NCBI GenBank assembly: GCA_000621425.1
Contig: JHYJ01000010.1
Coordinates: forward strand, 78,074-142,073
Origin: Lachnospiraceae bacterium AB2028
GTDB taxonomy: Bacteria > Bacillota > Clostridia > Lachnospirales > Lachnospiraceae
Reading direction: 5' to 3'
DNA length: 64,000 bases
Shown: in pieces, positions 27,087 to 34,997 of the stretch
Position numbering within the stretch: the stretch's first letter is position 1
Layout of the letters: the number at the start of each line of letters is the position of its first letter
Notes under the pieces: model-generated
Told to the model about the DNA's origin: nothing
Database searches by the model: none
Seen by the model: only the letters and a program-made list of their open reading frames with translations
Program-made: the position numbers and the translations under genes

Positions 27087-27830
27087 ATGAACGAACTCAT
27101 AAAAAAAGAAAGCAGCAAGCTTGGCATAGAACTCAGTGACAAACAGACAGAGCAATTTGCCTTATATTACGAGATGCTCATAAAGAAAAATGAACAGGTG
27201 AACCTGACTGCTATCACTGAAAAGGAAGACGTGGCCGTAAAGCATTTTGCTGACAGCTTAGGGATAGTGCTGTTAAAAGATAATCCTGTAGTTAAACGCA
27301 TACTTTCCGGTGAAGGTATAAAGATAATAGACATCGGAACCGGCGCAGGCTTTCCGGGCATTCCATTAAAAATTGCATTTCCTAATGTAAATGTCACTCT
27401 GCTGGACTCACTTAACAAGAGAATTGTCTTCCTGGATGAAGTAATAGATGCGTTGAAATTAGAGAAAATACAGGCAATCCACAGCCGTGCGGAAGATCAG
27501 GCCGTTGCCGGAAAACTCCGTGAAACTTTCGATATTGCCGTATCAAGGGCGGTTGCAAATATGTCCACTCTTTCAGAATACTGCATTCCCTATGTAAAGA
27601 AGGGCGGATACTTCATCGCCTACAAGTCCGGTGAATTTGCAAAGGGTGAAGAAAGACAGGCTTCCGAAAAAGCCATCAAAGTTTTCGGCGGAAGTCTCGA
27701 CACAGTTTATGAATACACTCTCCCGGACACAGACTATTTTAGATGTCTGGCCGCAGTGAAAAAAATACAGCCCACACCTAAGAAGTATCCTAGAAAAGCG
27801 GGTCTGCCGTCTAAAGAACCGATCATGTAA
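27087..27830 (+). CDS. rsmG: 16S rRNA (guanine-527 N7)-methyltransferase
   Basis: A 247-residue Rossmann-fold methyltransferase that puts the N7 methyl on G527 of 16S rRNA. Diagnostic stretches are NLTAI near residue 42, the SAM site DIGTGAGFPGIPL (about 88-100), LLDSLNKRIVFL (about 113-124), SRAEDQA and the catalytic-region SRAVANMSTLSEY (about 156-168). Start ATG has a CAGGAGA site. In many bacteria rsmG lies at the origin with mnmG and parA/B. Here it stands alone between a cyclase gene and a zinc-ribbon gene, with its own terminator. Confidence 0.97.
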   Translation: MNELIKKESSKLGIELSDKQTEQFALYYEMLIKKNEQVNLTAITEKEDVAVKHFADSLGIVLLKDNPVVKRILSGEGIKIIDIGTGAGFPGIPLKIAFPNVNVTLLDSLNKRIVFLDEVIDALKLEKIQAIHSRAEDQAVAGKLRETFDIAVSRAVANMSTLSEYCIPYVKKGGYFIAYKSGEFAKGEERQASEKAIKVFGGSLDTVYEYTLPDTDYFRCLAAVKKIQPTPKKYPRKAGLPSKEPIM

Positions 27831-27842
27831 ATTCAAACATAA

Positions 27843-27884
27843 GAAAAGCGTGTTACCGTTTATATACAGTAACACGCTTTTTTA
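27843..27884. terminator. bidirectional intrinsic terminator
   Basis: Stem AAAAGCGTGTTAC / GTAACACGCTTTT with A/T tails on both sides, between rsmG (plus) and the zinc-ribbon gene (minus), which converge on it. Confidence 0.9.
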
Positions 27885-27931
27885 TTTCTGTCTTGATGCT
27901 TACCTGATCACTCTCTGTCAGTGTTCAGGTT

Positions 27932-28918
27932 TTACCACATATCTCCGCCATAGTACTGTAATGAATAGGGTGACATACCTGCAAGTGCTGCAGTGGATAC
28001 CGGATCAATGATCCATTTTCCGTTACACTTTATGACATTAACTTTGACAGTTTCGGAGTCTTCATCCTTTTTGCCTTCTATAGTCATCTTAATCTTCAGC
28101 TTATAGCCTGCAGTGATCTTTACATTATCTACATTGTCTACAAACTTGCCCATAAGAGCCGCAGCCTTGTCCGGATCTAATTCCGTATCGTACTTATCAT
28201 CAAGCGCATCGGCTATGTCTTCCCAGCTGTCCTCGTCATCCAGGTTCATATTCTCCAGCGCATCATACACAGTCTCCCAGGAATCCTGAATCTCTTCCAG
28301 GTCGTCCTTGTCTAACTTTTCAATATCCTTGTACTCAACGGAAATCTTCCAGTCTTTGCCGTATGTCTTATCATATTCACTAAAGGCATCATCAAACGCA
28401 TCCTCTATAGCTTCATCCAGCTCTTCCGTAGCATCCCCACCTTTAAGCAGTTTTCTCGCATCCTTATATGTTGAAGATACAAAGCTTGGTGCAAGGCAGT
28501 CCATATACTTTGTGACATCAGTATTCCTACTATTAACATTATTTACCAGAGTCTTAACCGGTTTCTTATAACCGCCGCCTAAGGATACAACCACTATGAT
28601 AGCTATAATCAACAGCAACAGCACAAGTACTGCAACCACGCCACCGATAATAACAGCAATAAGAGCCTTATTGTTCTTTGGCTTTATCTCTGTTGACGCT
28701 GAAGGACCGTTCGTCACCTGTTCTGCAGTATCCGTAACATTCTCCATTTGAGGCGCACCATATCCGGTACTGCCTGTATTTCCAACATTTTCTGTATATC
28801 CGGTCTGACCCACGTAATCGGCCTGTGTAGTCTCGGATACAACTATCTTTGAACCGCAGGACTTACAGAATACTGCATCATCCGCAACTTCAAAACCACA
28901 ATTCTGACATCTTTTCAT
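27932..28918 (-). CDS. zinc-ribbon membrane protein with C-terminal extracytoplasmic domain
   Basis: About 328 residues, starting MKRCQNCGFEV. Residues 3-23 form a zinc ribbon (two CxxC pairs, CQNC and CKSC). A Gly/Thr/Asn-rich linker follows, then a membrane helix at about 88-113 (LIAVIIGGVVAVLVLLLLI). The outside domain (about 125-328) is acidic in the middle (EDSWEDIADALDDKYD) and ends GKWIIDPVST, like DUF4878/NTF2-like lipoproteins. A frame starting four codons earlier is also open. The site GGAATGAGG fits the inner ATG better. Function unknown; such zinc-ribbon proteins are common in Clostridia. Confidence 0.8.
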   Translation of the reverse strand: MKRCQNCGFEVADDAVFCKSCGSKIVVSETTQADYVGQTGYTENVGNTGSTGYGAPQMENVTDTAEQVTNGPSASTEIKPKNNKALIAVIIGGVVAVLVLLLLIIAIIVVVSLGGGYKKPVKTLVNNVNSRNTDVTKYMDCLAPSFVSSTYKDARKLLKGGDATEELDEAIEDAFDDAFSEYDKTYGKDWKISVEYKDIEKLDKDDLEEIQDSWETVYDALENMNLDDEDSWEDIADALDDKYDTELDPDKAAALMGKFVDNVDNVKITAGYKLKIKMTIEGKKDEDSETVKVNVIKCNGKWIIDPVSTAALAGMSPYSLQYYGGDMW

Positions 28919-29100
28919 AATAAACCTCATTCCTTCCTGTCAGCCAATATATGCTTTCCTATTGTACCATTCCCCTTTTTTTTCATCAATACACTTGCTA
29001 TAATATTCAGCGTTGAATGGCGCATACGCTTATACTATGCAGTTCAAACACTTTACTATAAGCGGGGCATGACGATACGGATACAAGCAAGAAGAAAAAA

Positions 29101-29955
29101 ATGAACAGCCATGTAAAGGGAATACTCTGCATAATTGCAGCAGCTTTTGGTTTTTCCCTTATGACTTTTTTTGTGCGTCTTTCCGGTGACCTCCCCACGA
29201 TGCAGAAGGTTTTTTTCAGAAATGCCATTGCGGCAGTCATTGTGCTGGTGCCGCTTCTCCGCAGCAAGGAAAAATTTTACGTACCTAAGGGAAACAGAGT
29301 GGACATCCTTATGAGATGCCTCTTCGGAACCAGCGGCGTAATTGCAAATTTCTATGCCATCGACAAGCTTCCCATCTCTGATGCAAATATGCTTAACAAG
29401 CTGTCGCCCTTTTTTGCAATACTTGCTTCTATAATAGTAGTAAAAGAAATCCCGTCAAAGCTGGACATACTTGCTACACTGATAGCTTTCATCGGCGCGC
29501 TCTTCATCATCAGGCCTACCGGCGGATTGGAAGCTGTGCCTGCGCTCTTAGGTCTGTACGGCGGTTTCGGTGCCGGCGTGGCTTACACCTTTGTAAGGAA
29601 ACTCGGGAAAAAAGGGGAACGGACCAATATCATCGTGTTCTGTTTCTCTGTTTTTTCTTCACTGGTAGCACTTCCCTTCATTATATTTGACTACCACCAT
29701 ATGGAATTGAAACAGCTCTTATGTCTCATACTGGCAGGATGCTGTGCCGCCATAGGGCAGTTTGGCATCACCAGTGCATATAAATTCGCTCCGGCAAAGG
29801 AGATTTCAGTCTTTGACTATACTCAGGTTATCTTCGCTGCAATGCTGGGATTTTTCTTCTTCGCAGAAATACCGGAATTCTTAAGCTTCGTAGGATACGC
29901 TATCATCATAGGCGTAGCTGTTGTAAGATGGAACCATCTGAGAAAACAGGATTAA
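29101..29955 (+). CDS. EamA/DMT family transporter
   Basis: A 284-residue, ten-helix drug/metabolite transporter with two EamA repeats. Repeat 1 runs from residue 5 to 135 (ILCIIAAAFGFSLMTFFVR; FRNAIAAVIVLVPLL; LFGTSGVIANFYAIDKLPISDANML; PFFAILASIIVVKE). Repeat 2 runs from 148 to 276 (ALLGLYGGFGAGVAYTFVRKLG; ISVFDYTQVIFAAMLGFFFFAE). The substrate is not predictable. A TATAAT lies near 29000. The ribosome binding site (AAGAAGAAA) is weak. Confidence 0.92.
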   Translation: MNSHVKGILCIIAAAFGFSLMTFFVRLSGDLPTMQKVFFRNAIAAVIVLVPLLRSKEKFYVPKGNRVDILMRCLFGTSGVIANFYAIDKLPISDANMLNKLSPFFAILASIIVVKEIPSKLDILATLIAFIGALFIIRPTGGLEAVPALLGLYGGFGAGVAYTFVRKLGKKGERTNIIVFCFSVFSSLVALPFIIFDYHHMELKQLLCLILAGCCAAIGQFGITSAYKFAPAKEISVFDYTQVIFAAMLGFFFFAEIPEFLSFVGYAIIIGVAVVRWNHLRKQD

Positions 29956-29964
29956 ACGGCAGTT

Positions 29965-31443
29965 TTATTTCCTGCGTGTTCTTTTTTCCTCTTCCTGTGC
30001 TTTCTTTCTTAATGCAAAAACAATTATTGATGTTGTTGCCACAGAACCGATACCTATAGCAATCAATACTATAAGACGGTCATTGCGGTTCTGCTCCGGC
30101 TGATCATGATCTGCGTTTTCTGTTTCGGGAGCAGTCGAATTGTCACTGTCGTCAGCACCGGCTGTAGTATTGTCCGAAATACTTGTACCATCTGCAGCAT
30201 CATTTTCTTCTGAATCCTGAACAATAGGATTCCCCACTGCATCTGTACTGCCTTCCTGTTCAATTTCTTCTTCCCCACTGTGCTCCTGTTCCCACTCAAG
30301 GGCTGCTGCCGCCAGCTCATCCTGATATTTAAAATGTACAATTACCGATTCGCTTTCTGTTTTCTGGTCATAATAGTTGTATACCCTTACGCGTACTTCC
30401 GTATCTGTTTCCCTGGGCAGGTTCAGATAAAATGTAGCAGTCTCCTGATTTTTTGTGGCATTATAAGCATAGCCAGGCCAGGTAGTTATCCCCTGCCAGG
30501 TCTCGCCCCCATCAAGACTGTACTCGTAATATTCCAAAAGCTCATTACTATCAGCGGCACTTATCACAAATGTGGCATCTCCACTTTCTTCATCCAGTTC
30601 CGTAAGCTTAAGATCACAAGTTTCCGGCGCAGTACTTAATGTCAGGGGCAGGATGCCAAGATCCGGTAATGCTGCCTGAGCTAAGTCAGTTCCGGAATAA
30701 TCAACACCAAGCACAGTGCTCCTTAAACCGAAATACTTGGCAACCGCAATGGCATCAAGTCTTCCGAATTCCCTCTCCTTATCTTCAGTATCACAGAAAG
30801 CCGCATCCTGTGCCGCGTCAAGGTGGCAATGCTCAAGGATCACAGTAGTGATGCCCCTGTCCTTTCCCTCGCGGATCACTCCGTAATATTCGTCACCGTT
30901 ATTTTTTATCCTGGTCTTTACTCCACGGTTATGCAGACCTGTCGCAGACATCTCCTTAAGCCAAACATCAGCAAACTGGTATCCGTAATCTATATAGGGA
31001 ACTGTAGCAGGGATCCATATCTCCATACCATAGATGGCATGCTCTTCTGAAGCGTTATAGTGAATGCTTAAAAGAAAATCAGCCCCGACAGATGCAGCAA
31101 ATTCTGCCCTTTCCTTTAATGACATATCCACATCATCAGTCCTGGTCATATATACCTTTACGCCGTCATATTTTGACAGCTCTTCATACATGGCCTGAGC
31201 GGTGACTAATGTCCGATATTTTTCCAGTACCGCTGAAGTATTCGTTCCCTCATTTTCTCCGCCATGTCCCGGATCAATAACGATCACCAGTTCTTCGCCT
31301 GTATCAAGAAGACGGGGAGCCGCATTAGAAATCATCGGAAATGAAAAAGACAACAAAAAAAAGATACTTAGAAATAATAATGTGATAATTTTTCGTATTG
31401 TTCTACTTCTTGTAGATCGGTAATTCTTAAATATCCGTTCCAT
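29965..31443 (-). CDS. N-acetylmuramoyl-L-alanine amidase with C-terminal membrane anchor
   Basis: A 492-residue peptidoglycan amidase (Amidase_3). A signal/anchor helix lies at residues 18-40. The catalytic domain (about 50-245) has IDPGHGGENEGTN, the conserved Glu in the AMYEEL/YMTRTDD segment, SIHYNASEEH and the late LEHCHLD. Zinc ligands are His in DPGHGG and SIHYN and the Glu in between. A Ser/Glu/Asp-rich beta region follows (about 265-385), then an acidic low-complexity stretch and a membrane helix near 465-483. Two anchors would tie it to the cell surface. It sits 9 bp from the convergent EamA gene. Confidence 0.9.
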   Translation of the reverse strand: MERIFKNYRSTRSRTIRKIITLLFLSIFFLLSFSFPMISNAAPRLLDTGEELVIVIDPGHGGENEGTNTSAVLEKYRTLVTAQAMYEELSKYDGVKVYMTRTDDVDMSLKERAEFAASVGADFLLSIHYNASEEHAIYGMEIWIPATVPYIDYGYQFADVWLKEMSATGLHNRGVKTRIKNNGDEYYGVIREGKDRGITTVILEHCHLDAAQDAAFCDTEDKEREFGRLDAIAVAKYFGLRSTVLGVDYSGTDLAQAALPDLGILPLTLSTAPETCDLKLTELDEESGDATFVISAADSNELLEYYEYSLDGGETWQGITTWPGYAYNATKNQETATFYLNLPRETDTEVRVRVYNYYDQKTESESVIVHFKYQDELAAAALEWEQEHSGEEEIEQEGSTDAVGNPIVQDSEENDAADGTSISDNTTAGADDSDNSTAPETENADHDQPEQNRNDRLIVLIAIGIGSVATTSIIVFALRKKAQEEEKRTRRK

Positions 31444-31478
31444 GCACCTACCTGTTTACTATTAAACTGCTATAAAAA

Positions 31479-32423
31479 TCACCAGTACGCTCCGTTATCC
31501 TGAAAGGCAGCTCCAACTAATGGTCCTTCCCCGTAAGGACGGATCCAGGCATCATTGTAAAAACGCTGCAGTTCAGGAAAACCGTTGTCCCAGCGTTTGC
31601 CCCTTATTCCGAAATATAGCTGTAAATCTCCACCAAGATACACGGATTTCTTTCCCATCTTTTTAATCGTAGTCTGGATATGGGGACCGAAAGTACCACA
31701 CGCAAGCAGTGCTACATCAAAGTCCAATTTCTCTATGCCACTGCGCTGATATTCAAGTGCCTCCTGCCAGTCTTTAAAACGGGGATCATGACTATCATCA
31801 AACGCCCTTGAAAACCATACAGATTTGTATGTCTGCAGGTCAGCAAACTCAGGAAGAAGGTGATCGGGAAAAATTTTATCCCTCTTCTCATACTGATCCA
31901 TTACCTCCCTATCAAACAGCGTGACAACAAGCACTCTCTTTCCCTTGAGCGCTTCCAGCCAGAAAGGTTTATTTATCTCATACGCACTGGAAAAATTAAG
32001 AAATCCGGTCTCTACCCTGGCGGCATTCGGAGCATACTTTTTTACAAGTCCCGCTTCACCTCTCTTAGGCACATACCAACAGCAAATACCGTCGCAAGCA
32101 CCATAGGCCTCTTCCATACGCTGTCCATAATAATACAAATCATCGCAATCCCACCAGTCCAGCTCCAGTTTGCTGATCTTTTCGGGATCACCACCATTCT
32201 GATCATATATATGGAAACGTCCCAACTCTTCTATACCCGGCCGGATCATCATGAATGGCTTATCATCCATCAGGCTTTTATATAGCCAATCGTTTCCTGC
32301 CTGTGTACCGCGCATTAGTTTTCCGTTATTAAGATAAAAGGCACGGGCTCCCACCGCATAGCCTTTGTTATATACTCTGCTTAATGCTTTTCTTAAAGCA
32401 CTTTTTTTCTTAGGTTCAGCCAT
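31479..32423 (-). CDS. hypothetical protein, possibly GT-D fold glycosyltransferase-like
   Basis: A 314-residue soluble protein without signal. Aromatic-rich. Segments such as FMMIRPGIEELGRFHI (residues 57-72), CDGICCWYVPKRGE, GKRVLVVTLFD, VALLACGTFGPHI and GKKSVYLGGDLQLYFGIRGKRW suggest a nucleotide-sugar or Rossmann-like fold. Together they resemble GT-D (DUF1792-type) proteins that act in surface polysaccharide or glycoprotein modification. The match is by eye and is only a suggestion. It is 35 bp upstream of the amidase gene and co-oriented, consistent with a wall or surface role. ATG follows AGGATC (weak). Confidence 0.5.
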   Translation of the reverse strand: MAEPKKKSALRKALSRVYNKGYAVGARAFYLNNGKLMRGTQAGNDWLYKSLMDDKPFMMIRPGIEELGRFHIYDQNGGDPEKISKLELDWWDCDDLYYYGQRMEEAYGACDGICCWYVPKRGEAGLVKKYAPNAARVETGFLNFSSAYEINKPFWLEALKGKRVLVVTLFDREVMDQYEKRDKIFPDHLLPEFADLQTYKSVWFSRAFDDSHDPRFKDWQEALEYQRSGIEKLDFDVALLACGTFGPHIQTTIKKMGKKSVYLGGDLQLYFGIRGKRWDNGFPELQRFYNDAWIRPYGEGPLVGAAFQDNGAYW

Positions 32424-32488
32424 AAGATCCTCGTGTTTATATTCATTCTCTACAGTATTTTAACATATTTTAAATGGCGTGCCACAAA

Positions 32489-32523
32489 AAAGCACCTGAC
32501 AGTTATAATCCATCAGGTGCTCC
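32489..32523 (-). terminator. intrinsic terminator of the padR operon
   Basis: On the minus strand AGCACCTGATGG, loop, TCAGGTGCT then six T (AGCACCTGA/TCAGGTGCT stem). It ends the DUF4097 gene and hence the padR-DUF1700-DUF4097 operon. Confidence 0.85.
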
Positions 32524-32553
32524 GCAAATAATCAGTATTTCCCAGATATCCTC

Positions 32554-33582
32554 TTATTCCTCAATGCTCAGCACAATATCTCCGCTTCCGGATCTTACAG
32601 TACAGTTTCCGCCGTCTCCGTCAGCCGGAACGCGGACATCTCCACTTCCGGTCTTCGCATCATACTTCATTGCAGACTTCAGTGTACCTGTTATGTCGCC
32701 GCTTCCGGTCTTAAAATCCATCTCTTCGGCATCGCAGGCTTTCAGTTTTATGTTGCCGCTTCCGGTGTCTGCACTAAAGCTTGCTCCTGACGTAACATCC
32801 ATAAGAATGATCTCACCGCTGCTTGCCTTGGTTTCAAAATCCGACTTGCAGTTCATAACATCAATAGTAATGTCTCCGATGTCTGTCTTGACATTAGCCG
32901 AATTACAGGAAACCTGTGAACAGGTCACATCGCCTGAACCCACCTTGCCATTTACAAAATCTTCTATGTTGCAGTCAGCCACACTGATATCTCCGCTGCC
33001 GCACGTAAGTTCTGCGCTTCCGGCATTAACACCATCCAGGCTTAAGTCACCGCTTCCTGAATACAATATGATGTCATCTGCAGACAGACTGGCCAGTGCA
33101 GCATCTCCGCTGCCTATTTCTATGTCAATGTCTTCAAATGTAAAGGCATCCTTGTTTATGCATATATCACCCGAACCGTTCTTTGCTGTCAGGTTGTCAT
33201 ACACCTCCTCGGGAAGATAAAGTGTAGCATGGTCACCCATTTCGACATTTACCATAATAGTCCAGTGATCATACTGCTTATTATCTATGACCAGTGTGCC
33301 ATCCTGGACAGATACCTCAAACCATTCGCTGTCGCATTCATAACATACAAAGTGCGTATCACCGTCATCAGATTTTTCTACATGCACATCCTGGCTGTGT
33401 ATCTGCATATCGATATTGTCAAAATCTTCAGTGATGTCATAGGTCTTTTCCGTATACTTCACCGTTTTGATCAGATTTTTGATATCGAATTTTGCGCTTG
33501 CAAGTGCACCGACTGTCATTATCACGCCGATCACAACCATACCCAGTGCTACAAAAATTGTTATTCTCTTTGCTGTTTTCAT
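32554..33582 (-). CDS. DUF4097 family beta-helix surface protein
   Basis: A 342-residue protein. A single membrane helix/signal lies at residues 8-30. A repetitive beta domain follows, in which GSGD recurs about every 20 residues (NGSGDICIN, IGSGDAALA, SGSGDLSLD, CGSGDISVA, VGSGDVTCS, TGSGDITGT, SGSGDIVLS). This is the DUF4097 (putative adhesin) pattern and should form a right-handed beta-helix. Last gene of the padR-HAAS operon, a common arrangement in Firmicutes. The DUF4097 protein is probably a surface or stress sensor. Function unproven. Confidence 0.9.
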   Translation of the reverse strand: MKTAKRITIFVALGMVVIGVIMTVGALASAKFDIKNLIKTVKYTEKTYDITEDFDNIDMQIHSQDVHVEKSDDGDTHFVCYECDSEWFEVSVQDGTLVIDNKQYDHWTIMVNVEMGDHATLYLPEEVYDNLTAKNGSGDICINKDAFTFEDIDIEIGSGDAALASLSADDIILYSGSGDLSLDGVNAGSAELTCGSGDISVADCNIEDFVNGKVGSGDVTCSQVSCNSANVKTDIGDITIDVMNCKSDFETKASSGEIILMDVTSGASFSADTGSGNIKLKACDAEEMDFKTGSGDITGTLKSAMKYDAKTGSGDVRVPADGDGGNCTVRSGSGDIVLSIEE

Positions 33583-33592
33583 TTTCCCCTCC

Positions 33593-34207
33593 TTATACCG
33601 CTGTGGCCTCAGCTGAAGATTTCTTCTCGCCTACAAAAAGTTTCTTGAGCCAGAGCACGAATTTCTTGCTTAAGAAAAACATTCCTTTTACAATCTGATT
33701 AAATCCGAAGAACAGAAGGACGGATACACCAGTAAGTGCTACACCTATGCCGCTTAAGAATAAGCCTGTCGCAAATCCGTTGGTCTGCATGAATGCTGCC
33801 ACGATACAAAAGACTCCCGATAAAAACAGGGAAAAGTCCGTAACATACAGGGAAAGTATTATCGTCCAGAATGACATATAGAGCGATAATCCCGTAATGA
33901 TCAGTGACAGTACTATGGGTACCCACAGTGGAGCACCGATCACTAAAAGTGCTATCTCCAATCCGCCAAGCTTTCTTTTGGGCTTGATCTTTTCCTTAAC
34001 GATATTTGCAATGGGAATTTCTTTCAGTATTTTGTTCTGTATCTCTTCAATGCTTCCCAGCCCGCTTACGGCTTCTTCTTCCGGAATCCCGTCTTCTATA
34101 CGGTCATCGATCATCTCTTCATAATAGTCAACTGACTTCTTAAGATCCTCTTCCGACAGGCCGTTCAGTGCCGATCTAAGCTGTTCTATAAATTCAGTTT
34201 TGCTCAT
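33593..34207 (-). CDS. DUF1700 / HAAS-domain membrane protein
   Basis: A 204-residue protein. Residues 1-65 form the HAAS helical hairpin (EFIEQLRSALNGLSEEDLKKSVDYYEEMIDDRIEDG). Four or more membrane helices lie at about 85-190, and a short Lys-rich tail ends the chain. HAAS proteins pair with PadR regulators and are thought to transmit a membrane signal. It overlaps the end of padR by 14 bp and precedes DUF4097 by 10 bp, so the three form one operon. Normal length for the family. Confidence 0.9.
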   Translation of the reverse strand: MSKTEFIEQLRSALNGLSEEDLKKSVDYYEEMIDDRIEDGIPEEEAVSGLGSIEEIQNKILKEIPIANIVKEKIKPKRKLGGLEIALLVIGAPLWVPIVLSLIITGLSLYMSFWTIILSLYVTDFSLFLSGVFCIVAAFMQTNGFATGLFLSGIGVALTGVSVLLFFGFNQIVKGMFFLSKKFVLWLKKLFVGEKKSSAEATAV

Positions 34208-34520
34208 GGCTTCCTCCCTCTCTTGTTACATACTCGTAAATCTGCATAAGTTCCTTCCACTCACTCTCAAACTGCTTAAGGCGTTCGACGCCGGAATCTG
34301 TGATGTGGTAGTATTTCCTGAGCCTTCCGTTATGCTCTGCCGTCCGGACTGTGAGCATCTGGCTACTTTCCAAACGCCTTAGTATCGGGTAGAGCGTTGA
34401 CTCGGAAATCTCCACGTAAGGACTTAAGTCTTTTACGATGCGATAACCATAGGAGTCCTCATCCTTGATGGCCGCCAGGACACATACATCCAGGAGCCCT
34501 CGCTTCATTTGGTTTTCCAT
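34194..34520 (-). CDS. PadR family transcriptional regulator
   Basis: A 108-residue PadR repressor. The winged helix covers residues 8-75 with DVCVLAAIKDEDSYGYRIV, ESTLYPILRRLESSQMLTV and LRKYYHITDSGVERL. A short C-terminal helix is present (PadR-s2 type). It is expected to repress its own operon with the HAAS and DUF4097 genes. Start ATG has an AAAGGGA site. The palindrome between the -35 and -10 boxes upstream (34587-34607) is its likely operator. Confidence 0.95.
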   Translation of the reverse strand: MENQMKRGLLDVCVLAAIKDEDSYGYRIVKDLSPYVEISESTLYPILRRLESSQMLTVRTAEHNGRLRKYYHITDSGVERLKQFESEWKELMQIYEYVTREGGSHEQN

Positions 34521-34586
34521 AGTTTCCCTTTCTGCCGTTTTAGCAACACCACTGCTTTATTTCAAGCATATACCCTTCTATGCCTT

Positions 34587-34617
34587 ATACTATACGTCGC
34601 ATAGTATTATGTGTCAA
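34587..34617 (-). promoter_or_regulatory. promoter with PadR operator between -35 and -10
   Basis: On the minus strand TTGACA (34617-34612), 17-bp spacer, TATAGT (34594-34589). Inside the spacer and -10 lies a 21-bp near-palindrome, ATACTAT n7 ATAGTAT (34587-34607). Binding there would block RNA polymerase, fitting autorepression by the PadR protein just downstream. Confidence 0.75.
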
Positions 34618-34748
34618 GGGGTATTTTAAAAAAATTATTGGATTCAGCAGCTTTCTTATATTAAAATCAAAATAATATCTGAAACCTGTCTGTATTATGT
34701 TTGCTGTGAATACAGACGAAAGTAAGAAACCAAAGAAAGGAACTGACC

Positions 34749-34994
34749 ATGTATGCTCTTATATTTTTGATGATATTCGGTTTCTGTCTGTTACTTGCAG
34801 CCGGCTGGCTTGCGATACTAAAAGATCCTAGAAATTCTGTATTTCTCTACAGGGTTTATGGACTAAAGAAAATGTCTTTGGAAAAAGCCAGGGAAATCGC
34901 TAAAAAAATAGCCACAATAGTGGCTATAATAGGTGGAATCATAATGGTACTGTGCGGCATAGGACTGTTGGTCATTCTTCTGCTGCCGTCATGA
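34749..34994 (+). CDS. small two-helix membrane protein, unknown function
   Basis: An 81-residue protein. One helix lies at 3-25 (ALIFLMIFGFCLLLAAGWLAI) and another at about 56-79. The cytoplasmic loop LKDPRNSVFLYRVYGLKKMSLEKAREIAKK is basic. It resembles DUF3784-like small integral membrane proteins in layout, but I cannot confirm that. AAAGGAA site 10 nt before ATG. It is convergent with the GGDEF-EAL gene, with 3 bp between the stop codons and no terminator. Confidence 0.65.
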   Translation: MYALIFLMIFGFCLLLAAGWLAILKDPRNSVFLYRVYGLKKMSLEKAREIAKKIATIVAIIGGIIMVLCGIGLLVILLLPS

Positions 34995-34997
34995 TTA

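Noticed and set aside
27087..27830. Chromosome origin near rsmG
   Set aside because: No mnmG, parA/B, dnaA or DnaA-box cluster is seen around it.
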